In this document: positions 41,407 through 49,823 of the stretch, in pieces | Layout of the letters: each line of letters begins with the position of its first letter | Position numbering within the stretch: position 1 is the stretch's first letter | DNA from: Marivivens donghaensis | GTDB taxonomy: Bacteria; Pseudomonadota; Alphaproteobacteria; Rhodobacterales; Rhodobacteraceae | Direction: 5' to 3' | DNA: 64,000 nt | Assembly: GCF_030410045.1 (NCBI RefSeq) | Contig: NZ_JAUFRA010000001.1 | Span: 274,749-338,748, forward strand | Program-made: the position numbers and the translations under genes | The notes under the pieces: generated by a model | Databases searched by the model: none | What the model was told of the DNA's origin: nothing | Seen by the model: only the letters and a program-made list of their open reading frames with translations

Positions 41407-43377
41407 GTGACGAAATCATCTGCGCCTAGCGGGGCGCCGATCAATGTCCCGCAACTACTTGCACGGAACGTGGCTCGGTTCCCGAACAAAGCCGCCTACC
41501 GTGAAAAAGAATTCGGGATCTGGCAAAGCTGGACTTGGGCACAAGCTGCCGAAGAAATTGAAGCAATTGCGATGGGCCTATTGGCTCTTGGCCTGAACAA
41601 GGGCGACTATGTTGCTCTTATCGGTCGAAATCGCCCCGCGTTCTATTGGTCTATGGTCGCAATCCAGAAGTGTGGGGCGGTTCCCGTTCCGCTCTATCAG
41701 GATGCTGTGGCCGAAGAGATGGCCTATGTTCTCGAGCACTGCGGTGCACGTTTTGTGATCGTTGGCGATCAGGAACAGGTCGACAAGGTTCTTGAAGTTC
41801 AAGAAACCGTCCACGGGATCGATGAGGTTATCTACCTCGATAAACGTGGGATGCGTAAGTATGACCATACCCACATGAACGCGTTGGATGACGTTGCCGC
41901 CGAAGGGCGCGCGGGTCACCACCGTTTCGAAGCCATTTTGAAAGAGCGTGAAGCAGAGCTGGATTATGACAGCACCTGCGTGATGCTTTACACTTCGGGC
42001 ACCACGGGTAAGCCGAAGGGTGTGGTTCTGTCGAACCGCAACATTATCGAAACATCCAAAAACAGCGCTGATTTCGACCATCTAAAAGCAGACGATGAAG
42101 TGCTCGCTTACCTGCCGATGGCTTGGGTTGGTGACTTCATCTTCTCGATCGGTCAGGCCATGTGGACAGGGTTCTGCGTGAACTGCCCAGAGAGCGCTGA
42201 AACCATGATGACCGACATGCGTGAAATCGGGCCGAGCTACTTCTTCGCTCCGCCGCGCGTGTTCGAAACTCAGCTAACGAACGTTATGATCCGCATGGAA
42301 GATGCGGGCGCCCTGAAGCGTAACATGTTCAAGCGCTACATGGACGTTGCGCGTCGCGTCGGTCCTGCGATCTTGGATGGCAAGCCTGTTAGCATTGGCG
42401 ATCGTTTGGCCTATGCGCTGGGCAATATCTTTGTCTATGGCCCGCTGAAAAACACGCTCGGCTTTAGCCGCGTTCGTGTTGGCTACACCGCAGGTGAAGC
42501 GATCGGTCCAGAGATTTTCGATTTCTACCGCTCGCTCGGCATCAACCTGAAACAGCTCTACGGTCAGACCGAAGCGTCGGTGTTCATCACGCAGCAGCCC
42601 GATGGCGAGGTTCGTTCCGACACTGTTGGTGTTCCGTCTCCAGGTGTTGAGATCAAAATCGCTGACAATGGTGAAGTGTTCTACCGTTCACCGGGTGTCT
42701 TCGTAGAATACTATAAGAACGCAGACAGCACCGCAGACACCAAGGATGCGGAAGGCTGGGTCGCAACTGGCGATGCAGGCTTCTTTGAAGATGGCTCTGG
42801 TCACTTGCGTATCATCGACCGCGCGAAAGACGTTGGTAAGATGGCTGACGGGTCTATGTTCGCGCCAAAGTTTGTTGAGAACAAACTGAAGTTCTACCCG
42901 AACATCCTTGAGGCCGTTGTCTTTGGTAACAACCGTGATCGCTGCGTTGCCTTTATCAACATCGACCTCACGGCTGTTGGTAACTGGGCTGAACGCAACA
43001 ACATCGCTTATTCGTCCTATCAGGAATTGTCGCAGCACCCGAAAGTGCTTGAGATGATCCGCGAGCACGTCGAAGAAGCGAACGCGAGCGTTGCGCAAGA
43101 CCCGATGCTGGGTGGCTGTCAGATCCACCGCTTCCTTGTTCTGCATAAAGAACTGGACGCAGATGATGGTGAACTGACCCGCACACGTAAGGTGCGCCGT
43201 CGGATCATCGAAGAGAAGTTCGATGACCTGATCACGGCTCTCTACGACAACAAAGACAGCATCTATACCGAAACCGAAGTCACCTACGAAGACGGCCGCA
43301 AAGGCAAGATCAAGGCAACGCTCGATTTGCGCGATGCTAAGGTCCAGCCGGTCGCTCGTGCGATGGCAGCAGAATAA
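41407..43377 (+). CDS. Long-chain-type acyl-CoA ligase (AMP-forming)
   Basis: A large adenylating enzyme of 656 residues. The P-loop MLYTSGTTGKPKGVVLSN, the YGQTEAS motif, the hinge region TGDAGFFEDGSGHLRIIDRAKD, and the C-terminal catalytic lysine in LTRTRKVRRR are all present. It would activate a fatty or related carboxylic acid with ATP and CoA in the cytoplasm. The start is GTG 41407 with GAAGGGAGG upstream. It is first in an operon with a Liv-type ABC importer, which suggests that the imported substrate is activated at once. Exact substrate unknown. Confidence 0.93.
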   Translation: MTKSSAPSGAPINVPQLLARNVARFPNKAAYREKEFGIWQSWTWAQAAEEIEAIAMGLLALGLNKGDYVALIGRNRPAFYWSMVAIQKCGAVPVPLYQDAVAEEMAYVLEHCGARFVIVGDQEQVDKVLEVQETVHGIDEVIYLDKRGMRKYDHTHMNALDDVAAEGRAGHHRFEAILKEREAELDYDSTCVMLYTSGTTGKPKGVVLSNRNIIETSKNSADFDHLKADDEVLAYLPMAWVGDFIFSIGQAMWTGFCVNCPESAETMMTDMREIGPSYFFAPPRVFETQLTNVMIRMEDAGALKRNMFKRYMDVARRVGPAILDGKPVSIGDRLAYALGNIFVYGPLKNTLGFSRVRVGYTAGEAIGPEIFDFYRSLGINLKQLYGQTEASVFITQQPDGEVRSDTVGVPSPGVEIKIADNGEVFYRSPGVFVEYYKNADSTADTKDAEGWVATGDAGFFEDGSGHLRIIDRAKDVGKMADGSMFAPKFVENKLKFYPNILEAVVFGNNRDRCVAFINIDLTAVGNWAERNNIAYSSYQELSQHPKVLEMIREHVEEANASVAQDPMLGGCQIHRFLVLHKELDADDGELTRTRKVRRRIIEEKFDDLITALYDNKDSIYTETEVTYEDGRKGKIKATLDLRDAKVQPVARAMAAE

Positions 43378-43392
43378 GAGGGAGGAGAGATC

Positions 43393-44211
43393 ATGTTGGA
43401 TGATACGGAATCCTATGTAACCGCTGACGGCCGCACGATTGGTGGTGTTGTTCTTGACCTCAAGAGCATCACCCTGCGTTTCGGTGGTGTTGAAGCGATC
43501 AAAAACATCAGCTTTGACATTCGCGAAGGCGAGATCCGCGCGATCATCGGCCCGAACGGCGCTGGTAAGTCGTCCATGCTGAACGTCATCTCGGGCTTCT
43601 ATGTCCCGCAAGAGGGCGAAGTCTGGTTCCGCGGCGAGCGTCGCCCCCAGATGAAACCTTATCAGGTTGCACAGCAGGGCATCGCACGTACCTTCCAGAA
43701 CATCGCTTTGTTCGAAGGTATGTCGGTTCTCGACAACGTTATGACTGGTCGTCTGAACAAGATGAAAACGGGTCTTTGGTCTCAAGCTCTCTGGAAGGGC
43801 AAGGCCGAGCGTGAAGAGAATGAGAACCGCGAAGCTGTCGAAAAGATCATCGACTTCCTCGAAATTCAGTCGATCCGTAAGACACCGGTTGGTCGTCTGC
43901 CCTACGGTCTGAAGAAACGAGTGGAGCTTGCTCGCGCATTGGCCGCTGAGCCAACCATTCTTCTACTCGACGAACCGATGGCAGGTATGAACGTCGAAGA
44001 AAAAGAGGACATGTGCCGCTTTATTCTCGATGTGAATGATGAATTCGGCACCACAATCGCGCTGATCGAACATGATATGGGCGTGGTTATGGACCTCTCT
44101 GACCGCGTCGTCGTGATGGATTACGGCCGTAAGATCGGTGACGGAACCCCCGATGAAGTTCGCAACAACCAAGATGTGATCGACGCCTACCTCGGCGTTT
44201 CGCATGACTAA
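43393..44211 (+). CDS. Liv-type ABC transporter ATPase (LivG-like)
   Basis: An ABC ATPase of 272 residues: Walker A GPNGAGKSS (residues 53-61), Q-loop in GIARTFQNIALFEGMSV, signature LPYGLKKRVELARAL, Walker B ILLLDEPMAGM, H-loop IALIEHDMGVVM. The insertion between Q-loop and signature is typical of LivG. A 20-residue N-terminal extension precedes the ABC domain. GAGGGAGGAG is just before the ATG, 15 bases after the ligase stop. With LivF it would energise uptake. Confidence 0.94.
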   Translation: MLDDTESYVTADGRTIGGVVLDLKSITLRFGGVEAIKNISFDIREGEIRAIIGPNGAGKSSMLNVISGFYVPQEGEVWFRGERRPQMKPYQVAQQGIARTFQNIALFEGMSVLDNVMTGRLNKMKTGLWSQALWKGKAEREENENREAVEKIIDFLEIQSIRKTPVGRLPYGLKKRVELARALAAEPTILLLDEPMAGMNVEEKEDMCRFILDVNDEFGTTIALIEHDMGVVMDLSDRVVVMDYGRKIGDGTPDEVRNNQDVIDAYLGVSHD

Positions 44212-44222
44212 GGAGACACGTC

Positions 44223-45218
44223 ATGGGTGCTGATTTTTACTACACGATAGAAGTTATCCTGAACGGCCTGATGGCTGGCGTTCTCTACGCTCTGGTTGCA
44301 TTGGGCTTTGTTCTGATCTTCAAAGCGTCGGGTATCTTCAACTACGCTCAGGGTGTGATGGCGCTGTTCGCGGCGCTAACCCTCGTGGGCATCATGGAAG
44401 GGCAAGTTCCTTTCTCACACCTGATCAACGCGGTCTTTGGAACGCAAATCCACGACTTCGGTTGGCACATTCCAGCATTGCTGGCGATCATTCTGACGAT
44501 GGTTGTGATGGTTGGTTTTGCGTGGCTCGTTCAGAAATACATCTTCCGCCACCTTGTTGGTCAGGAACCGATCATTCTGTTCATGGCGACCATCGGTCTT
44601 GCTTACTTCCTTGAAGGCGTGGGCGACCTGATGTGGGGTTCCGATATCAAAACTCTTGATGTTGGCCTGCCACAGGGTGCGAGCCTCTGGATCGAAGAAA
44701 ACACCGCGTTCCTTGGGGGTGATGACTTCTACGGCTTCTTCATTGACCAGCTCGACGTTGTCGCTGCAATCGTCGCGGCGATCCTTGTGGCTGTTCTCGT
44801 TATCTTTAGCCAATACACCAAACAGGGACGTGCGATGCGCGCTGTGGCCGACGATCACCAAGCAGCTCTGTCTGTTGGTATCTCTCTCAACTTCATCTGG
44901 GTTCTGGTCTGGTCGCTCGCTGGTTTCGTAGCTCTTGTGGCTGGGATCATGTGGGGTGCGAAGTCTGGCGTTCAGTTCTCGCTGTCACTCATCGCGCTGA
45001 AGGCTCTGCCCGTTCTGATGCTCGGTGGCTTCACCTCGATCCCTGGTGCGATCGTCGGTGGTCTAATCATCGGTGTGGGTGAGAAACTGTTCGAATACTC
45101 CGTCGGCCCAATGATTGGCGGCGCGACCGAGAACTGGTTCGCTTATGTTCTGGCGCTGCTTTTCCTCGTCTTCCGTCCGCAAGGTCTGTTTGGCGAGAAG
45201 ATCATCGAAAGGGTCTGA
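44223..45218 (+). CDS. Liv-type ABC transporter permease (LivH-like)
   Basis: An inner-membrane permease of 331 residues with eight or nine helices. Characteristic parts are ILNGLMAGVLYALVALGFVLIFKASGIFNYAQG, GRAMRAVADDHQAALSVGI (the coupling-type EAA-like loop) and LGGFTSIPGAIVGGLIIGVGE. Forms the channel with LivM. It is slightly longer than E. coli LivH. The next gene starts two bases after its stop. Confidence 0.94.
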   Translation: MGADFYYTIEVILNGLMAGVLYALVALGFVLIFKASGIFNYAQGVMALFAALTLVGIMEGQVPFSHLINAVFGTQIHDFGWHIPALLAIILTMVVMVGFAWLVQKYIFRHLVGQEPIILFMATIGLAYFLEGVGDLMWGSDIKTLDVGLPQGASLWIEENTAFLGGDDFYGFFIDQLDVVAAIVAAILVAVLVIFSQYTKQGRAMRAVADDHQAALSVGISLNFIWVLVWSLAGFVALVAGIMWGAKSGVQFSLSLIALKALPVLMLGGFTSIPGAIVGGLIIGVGEKLFEYSVGPMIGGATENWFAYVLALLFLVFRPQGLFGEKIIERV

Positions 45219-45220
45219 TC

Positions 45221-45469
45221 ATGCAGAAACTCGTCGCAATCGTGAACGTAGTTGCATGGTCTGGGTTCTGGGCATTCGGCTACCTCGCTCTGTCCGCAGA
45301 CATTACGAACGGCGGACAAATGGTAACCGCGGCTATCCTTGCCTTTGTTGGGGCAGCAATTGGGGTCGTCGCATACTTCTGGCTGGTGCGTCATTCGGAA
45401 ATGACCGGCTATTCAAAATGCAGCAATCAAGTGCCGCGTGAGCACCATCGTGAAGGAGGAATTGTCTGA
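45221..45469 (+). CDS. Small two-helix membrane protein between the permease genes
   Basis: An 82-residue protein with two hydrophobic helices (IVNVVAWSGFWAFGYLALSA and TAAILAFVGAAIGVVAYFWLV) and a polar C-terminal tail (residues 56-82) containing one cysteine. It lies two bases after livH and overlaps livM by one base (TGATG), so it is an integral part of the operon. No function is known to me; an accessory subunit of the permease is the simplest inference. Confidence 0.8.
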   Translation: MQKLVAIVNVVAWSGFWAFGYLALSADITNGGQMVTAAILAFVGAAIGVVAYFWLVRHSEMTGYSKCSNQVPREHHREGGIV

Positions 45470-46545
45470 TGTTCTACCGTGAAGCAGGCGACTTTAAGAC
45501 AAGCTACGGTGCGGATAACCAAACCTTCCCGATCAAGTTTGACCGCTATCGCTACTACGCTGTTCTGGCGATTGCCTATCTGGTGATCCCGTTCATCATC
45601 AACGACTACTGGGCAAACGCGCTGTTTGTTCCGTTCCTGATCTACGCGATTGCTGCAATCGGCCTCAATATTCTGGTCGGTTACGGTGGTCAGGTATCGC
45701 TCGGCACGGGTGGTTTTATGGCTGTTGGCGCTTATGCAGCCTACAAGCTGATGACCGCATTCCCTGACGTGAGCATCATGATCCACGTGATCCTTGCGGG
45801 TGGTATCACCGCAATTGTGGGCGTTCTATTCGGTCTGCCGTCGCTGCGGATCAAAGGGTTCTACCTCGCTGTGGCAACCCTCGCGGCGCAGTTCTTCCTC
45901 GTTTGGCTCTTTAACAAGGTGCCGTGGTTCTACAACTACTCGGCTTCTGGTCAGATCAACGCACCAGAACGCACTGTATTTGGCGTGCTCGTCACTGGTC
46001 CGAACACCGAAGCATGGGCAAAATACCTGATCTGTCTCGTCTTCGTAACGGCTGCTGGCATCATCGCACGCAACCTGACTCGCGGTTCGGTTGGTCGTAA
46101 GTGGATGGCGATCCGCGACATGGACATCGCGGCAGAGATCATCGGTGTGAACCCGCTGACTGCAAAACTCTCGGCTTTTGCTGTGTCGTCCTTCTTTATC
46201 GGCGTATCGGGCGCACTGTTCTTTGCAGTTTACCTCGGCGCGGTCGAAGTGGGCGAAGCCTTTGGCATCAACAAATCGTTCCTTGTCCTGTTCATGGTCA
46301 TCATCGGTGGTCTGGGCAGCATCTTTGGGTCGTTCGCTGGCGCAGCCTTCCTTGTGCTGCTTCCTGTTGCGCTCAAGATCGTTGGCGTGGACGTGCTGGG
46401 TTGGCCGACAGACATCGTGTCTCACTTGCAGCTCGTAATCGTGGGTGCCTTGATCGTGATCTTCTTGATCGCGGAACCGCACGGTCTCGCGCAGCTCTGG
46501 CGCGTTGCAAAAGAAAAACTGAGATTGTGGCCGTTCCCGTACTAG
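45469..46545 (+). CDS. Liv-type ABC transporter permease (LivM-like)
   Basis: A permease of 358 residues with about ten helices. Typical segments are LIYAIAAIGLNILVGYGGQVSLGTGGFMAVGAYAA, the loop GRKWMAIRDMDIAAEIIGVNPLTAKLSAFAVSSFFIGVSGALF, and MVIIGGLGSIFGSFAGAAFLVLLPV. The N-terminus has a 25-residue cytoplasmic extension (FYREAGDFKTSYGADNQ) longer than in amino-acid LivM proteins. Pairs with the LivH-like permease. Confidence 0.94.
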   Translation: MFYREAGDFKTSYGADNQTFPIKFDRYRYYAVLAIAYLVIPFIINDYWANALFVPFLIYAIAAIGLNILVGYGGQVSLGTGGFMAVGAYAAYKLMTAFPDVSIMIHVILAGGITAIVGVLFGLPSLRIKGFYLAVATLAAQFFLVWLFNKVPWFYNYSASGQINAPERTVFGVLVTGPNTEAWAKYLICLVFVTAAGIIARNLTRGSVGRKWMAIRDMDIAAEIIGVNPLTAKLSAFAVSSFFIGVSGALFFAVYLGAVEVGEAFGINKSFLVLFMVIIGGLGSIFGSFAGAAFLVLLPVALKIVGVDVLGWPTDIVSHLQLVIVGALIVIFLIAEPHGLAQLWRVAKEKLRLWPFPY

Positions 46546-46563
46546 GATGACCACATGCGGTGA

Positions 46564-46612
46564 CGGGGGAAGGAGGAGCCCCCGCGCCCACTAAACGACC
46601 CGATAAATCGGG
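46564..46612 (+). other. Two hairpins in the livM to binding-protein gap
   Basis: CGGGGG/CCCCCG (46564-46584) closes a loop AAGGAGGAG that displays a ribosome-site-like GGAGG with no start codon behind it. CCCGAT-AA-ATCGGG (46599-46612) follows. Neither ends in a T run. They may set differential stability so that the binding protein message is more abundant than the permease message. Confidence 0.35.
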
Positions 46613-46650
46613 CACACTTAATCGGTAACCAACTTGGGAGGAAATAACCG

Positions 46651-47943
46651 ATGAAAATGAAGAAAATTGCAGCACTGGCATTGACCAGCGCACTGGTTGC
46701 CGGCCCCGCGATGGCGGACCTCGTGTTCCCGTCGCTGTCGTACCGGACCGGCCCCTACGCTGCGAACGGTATTCCGTTTGCGGATGGCTACATGGACTAC
46801 TTCACCATGCTCAACGAGCGTGACGGTGGTATCGGCGGTGTTCGCATCGACGTTCCAGAGTGTGAAACTGGCTACAACACCGAAAAAGGCGTTGAGTGCT
46901 ATGAATCGACCAAAGACATCGGCGCTGGCGCTCTTATCTATCAACCGCTGTCAACTGGTATTACCTACCAGCTGATCCCCAAAGTTTCGGCAGACGGTAT
47001 TCCGCTCCACACCATGGGCTATGGCCGTACGTCGGCAATGGACGGCGCGACCTTCCCTTGGGTATTCAACTACCCTGCTAACTACTGGGATGGTGCATCC
47101 ATCGCGATCAACCACATCACTGACCTCGAAGGCGGCAGCCTCGAAGGTAAGTCGATCGCTCTGGTCTACCACAACTCTGCATATGGTAAGGAACCGATCC
47201 GCACCCTGCAGGACCTGTCGGCTCAGATGGGCTTTAAACTGACCGAGATCCCTGTTGACCACCCAGGTCAGGAACAGAAATCCCAGTGGCTGCAAATCCG
47301 CCGCGAACGTCCGGACTACGTTCTGATGTGGGGCTGGGGTGTTATGAACCAGGTCGCAATTCAGGAAGCATCGAACATCAACTTCCCGATGGATCACTTC
47401 ATCGGCGTATGGTGGTCGGGTTCTGAAAACGACGTAGTGCCAGCTGGCGCAGGTGCAGACGGCTACAAAGCTCTGAACATGCACGCAATCGGCACCGATT
47501 TCCCGGTCTATGCTGACATCCAAGCCCACGTTGTAGACAAGGGTCTGGCTGCTGGCGCTGGCGACCAAATCGGCTCCGTTCTCTACTCGCGCGGTATGTA
47601 TGCCGCGATGCTCGCTGCTGAAGCTGCACGCACAGCACAAGAGATCGCAGGTCATGGCGATATCACCGCTGCTGAAATGCGCGCAGGTATGGAAGCACTG
47701 TCCATCACCGACGCTCGCATGGAAGAGCTGGGCATGGCAGGCTTCGGTCCGGCATTCGACGTATCGTGCCAGAACCACGGTGGTCCGGGTCTCGCTTACA
47801 TCCAGCAGTGGGATGCAGACACCCAGACTTGGAGCCTCGTAACCGACCTGATCGCATCTGATCGTGAACTGATCGGTAAATTGGTGGAAGAAGACGCAGC
47901 CGCATACGCTGCTGAAAACAACATCACACCGGCCTGTAACTAA
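46651..47943 (+). CDS. Liv-type ABC transporter substrate-binding protein
   Basis: A periplasmic protein of 430 residues with signal peptide (MKMKKIAALALTSALVAGPAMA/DL). The type I binding-protein fold shows in GYMDYFTMLNERDGGIGG, YESTKDIGAGALIYQPLSTG, FNYPANYWDGASIAI, and the LVYHNSAYGKEPIRTL hinge part. Unlike leucine-binding proteins it is longer and rich in tyrosine and tryptophan near the binding cleft, compatible with an aromatic or hydrophobic ligand, though this is only inferred. TTGGGAGG precedes the ATG. Codon use is strongly biased, as for an abundant protein. Confidence 0.93.
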   Translation: MKMKKIAALALTSALVAGPAMADLVFPSLSYRTGPYAANGIPFADGYMDYFTMLNERDGGIGGVRIDVPECETGYNTEKGVECYESTKDIGAGALIYQPLSTGITYQLIPKVSADGIPLHTMGYGRTSAMDGATFPWVFNYPANYWDGASIAINHITDLEGGSLEGKSIALVYHNSAYGKEPIRTLQDLSAQMGFKLTEIPVDHPGQEQKSQWLQIRRERPDYVLMWGWGVMNQVAIQEASNINFPMDHFIGVWWSGSENDVVPAGAGADGYKALNMHAIGTDFPVYADIQAHVVDKGLAAGAGDQIGSVLYSRGMYAAMLAAEAARTAQEIAGHGDITAAEMRAGMEALSITDARMEELGMAGFGPAFDVSCQNHGGPGLAYIQQWDADTQTWSLVTDLIASDRELIGKLVEEDAAAYAAENNITPACN

Positions 47944-47951
47944 GCCAATAC

Positions 47952-47979
47952 GGCGCGGGCGGGCCAATCCGCCCGCGCC
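47952..47979 (+). other. GC-rich stem-loop after the binding-protein gene
   Basis: GGCGCGGGCGG pairs perfectly with CCGCCCGCGCC over 11 bp around GCCAAT. There is no T run, so it most likely protects the upstream message or causes partial termination before the livF-like gene 27 bases on. Confidence 0.6.
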
Positions 47980-48005
47980 ATTCTGACCGAACGGAGTGCA
48001 CATAA

Positions 48006-48824
48006 ATGTTGGATGCAGGCAAAACCGAAACACTGCTTGAGGTGAACAACATCGAGGTGATCTACAATCACGTGATCCTCGTTCTCAAAGGTGTGTCGCT
48101 CACGGTTCCAAAAGGGGGTATCACAGCCCTTCTCGGCGGAAACGGTGCTGGCAAAACCACAACGCTCAAGGCGATTTCGAACCTTTTGCATTCCGAACGT
48201 GGCGAAGTCACTAAGGGAAGCGTCCAGTATCGCGGCGAAGCTGTGCATCAACTGTCGCCCGAAGATTTGGTGAAAAAGGGCGTAATTCAGGTGATGGAAG
48301 GCCGTCACTGTTTTGAACACCTGACCATCGAAGAGAACCTTTTGACGGGTGCTTATACCCGTCGTGACGGCGGCTCTAAGGTCGCTGACGATCTTGAGAT
48401 GGTTTATAACTATTTCCCGCGCCTCAAAACGCGTCGCAAATCACAGGCTGGCTACACCTCGGGTGGTGAACAGCAGATGTGTGCCATTGGACGTGCGCTC
48501 ATGAGCCGCCCCGAAACGATTCTGTTGGACGAACCGTCAATGGGTCTCGCGCCGCAGCTCGTTGAAGAAATCTTTGAGATCGTGAAAGACCTTAACGAAC
48601 GTGAAGGCGTGTCCTTCTTGCTGGCGGAACAGAACACCAACGTGGCGCTTCGTTATGCGCACCACGGCTATATTCTGGAATCTGGCCGCGTCGTGATGGA
48701 AGGCCCTGCCGCAGAATTGCGCGAGAACCCAGATGTGAAGGAATTCTATCTGGGCGTCTCTGAAGAAGGCCGTAAATCCTTCCGCGACGTGCGGTCCTAT
48801 CGCCGCCGCAAACGCTGGCTCTAA
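48006..48824 (+). CDS. Liv-type ABC transporter ATPase (LivF-like)
   Basis: The second ATPase, 272 residues: Walker A GGNGAGKTT (residues 44-52), Q-loop MEGRHCFEHLTIEENL, signature TSGGEQQMCAIGRAL (Thr in place of Leu), Walker B TILLDEPSMGL, H-loop region SFLLAEQNTNVAL. The C-terminal tail SFRDVRSYRRRKRWL is long and basic. It ends the importer; the stop overlaps a convergent gene by four bases. The remaining PaaK-like gene lies beyond that convergent gene. Confidence 0.94.
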   Translation: MLDAGKTETLLEVNNIEVIYNHVILVLKGVSLTVPKGGITALLGGNGAGKTTTLKAISNLLHSERGEVTKGSVQYRGEAVHQLSPEDLVKKGVIQVMEGRHCFEHLTIEENLLTGAYTRRDGGSKVADDLEMVYNYFPRLKTRRKSQAGYTSGGEQQMCAIGRALMSRPETILLDEPSMGLAPQLVEEIFEIVKDLNEREGVSFLLAEQNTNVALRYAHHGYILESGRVVMEGPAAELRENPDVKEFYLGVSEEGRKSFRDVRSYRRRKRWL

Positions 48825-49678
48825 GCGTTTTGCGCGGCCTCGGCCTGCATTTCGGCCAAACGCGCAAGGGCTTCGTCCCGCGTGTTGCGAATGTTGGGCC
48901 GTGTGCCGCGGCTTTCGTGCCGCAGTCGGATGTCGGTTTCGGTTTCGCTGCCCACAGCAAACCGAACCGCACCCAAGGCGCAGGTTTCGCGAAACTGCCG
49001 CGCGCGCGCGTCGTATTGCACCCAAGCCGCCGACTGGATCCGCGTATCGTTGTAGTTCCACAGAACCCACCACGGCTGACGGGTTTGGCGGATCAACTCT
49101 TCGATCCAGTTGAAGATGTCGTTTACATCTCGCGAGTGTTCAAAGCTGATCCCATGCAGATCGATTTCGCAAATCTGCTGAGCGCGGTCGAAATGAACAC
49201 GTTTGACGATCTCGGGCTTTTGGTAGTTGGGCGACCGAAAGATGCGCTCGCGACGTTTGGACGGCAAGGACTTCAAGTAGGTAACTGCGTCGTCACGCGT
49301 GGTAAAATTGGTCGGATCGTGCTGGTCGGTGCCTTTGGTCTTTGCAACATGTTTGATGTTAAAATCGGACATGTCGTAGTGGGCGAGACCCATGGCGTGA
49401 TACTCTTTCATATCAGTGCCGCGCTTCGTGAACGCAAACCACGCGTCGCCATCAATTCGGTAGTCGGTCGAGTTTACCAAGAAGAACCAGAGAGGTTCGC
49501 CCGTTTCCGCAAGCCGTTCTTCGACCCGATCAAAAAAGGCGTTCGCGTCAGCCGACGTATGAAAATACAGTCCTTCGTAGACCAATTCGCAGATCATCAG
49601 CGCTTCGTGCAAGATGATACGGGTATCCAGTTTGTCCCCCATGAAATCGGGGCTGATGGGCGGGAAGGTCTGCTTCAT
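48821..49678 (-). CDS. Two-repeat protein of unknown function
   Basis: A soluble protein of 285 residues built of two related domains. Domain 1 contains ICELVYEGLYFHTSADANAF and GEPLWFFLVNSTDYRIDGDAW; domain 2 contains ICEIDLHGISFEHSRDVNDI and RQPWWVLWNYNDTRIQSAAW. The alternating beta-alpha pattern resembles STAS/SpoIIAA-like folds, but I cannot assign a family. Start ATG 49678 has AGGA seven bases upstream; an ATG nine codons earlier has none. It is opposite in direction to the importer operon on its left and to the PaaK-like gene on its right. Confidence 0.78.
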   Translation of the reverse strand: MKQTFPPISPDFMGDKLDTRIILHEALMICELVYEGLYFHTSADANAFFDRVEERLAETGEPLWFFLVNSTDYRIDGDAWFAFTKRGTDMKEYHAMGLAHYDMSDFNIKHVAKTKGTDQHDPTNFTTRDDAVTYLKSLPSKRRERIFRSPNYQKPEIVKRVHFDRAQQICEIDLHGISFEHSRDVNDIFNWIEELIRQTRQPWWVLWNYNDTRIQSAAWVQYDARARQFRETCALGAVRFAVGSETETDIRLRHESRGTRPNIRNTRDEALARLAEMQAEAAQNA

Positions 49679-49823
49679 AACTCGTCCTGTCGTTTTGGCG
49701 ATCATAACCGCATCACGAACGGCAGGAAATGGCCCAGTTTGAGGCGCCGTAATCGGCGCTATTGATAATCAACCCGCAGTTGGCCCAGCATGAGGACAGC
49801 TGCACCGATCAGGAGATGCAGAG

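Noticed and set aside
42688..43785. Long minus-strand frame opposite the acyl-CoA ligase
   Set aside because: It is a shadow of the biased codon use in the ligase gene and the start of the ATPase gene; no motifs are present.
46951..48033. Long minus-strand frame opposite the binding protein
   Set aside because: Antisense to a clear periplasmic binding protein; cysteine- and histidine-rich shadow product.
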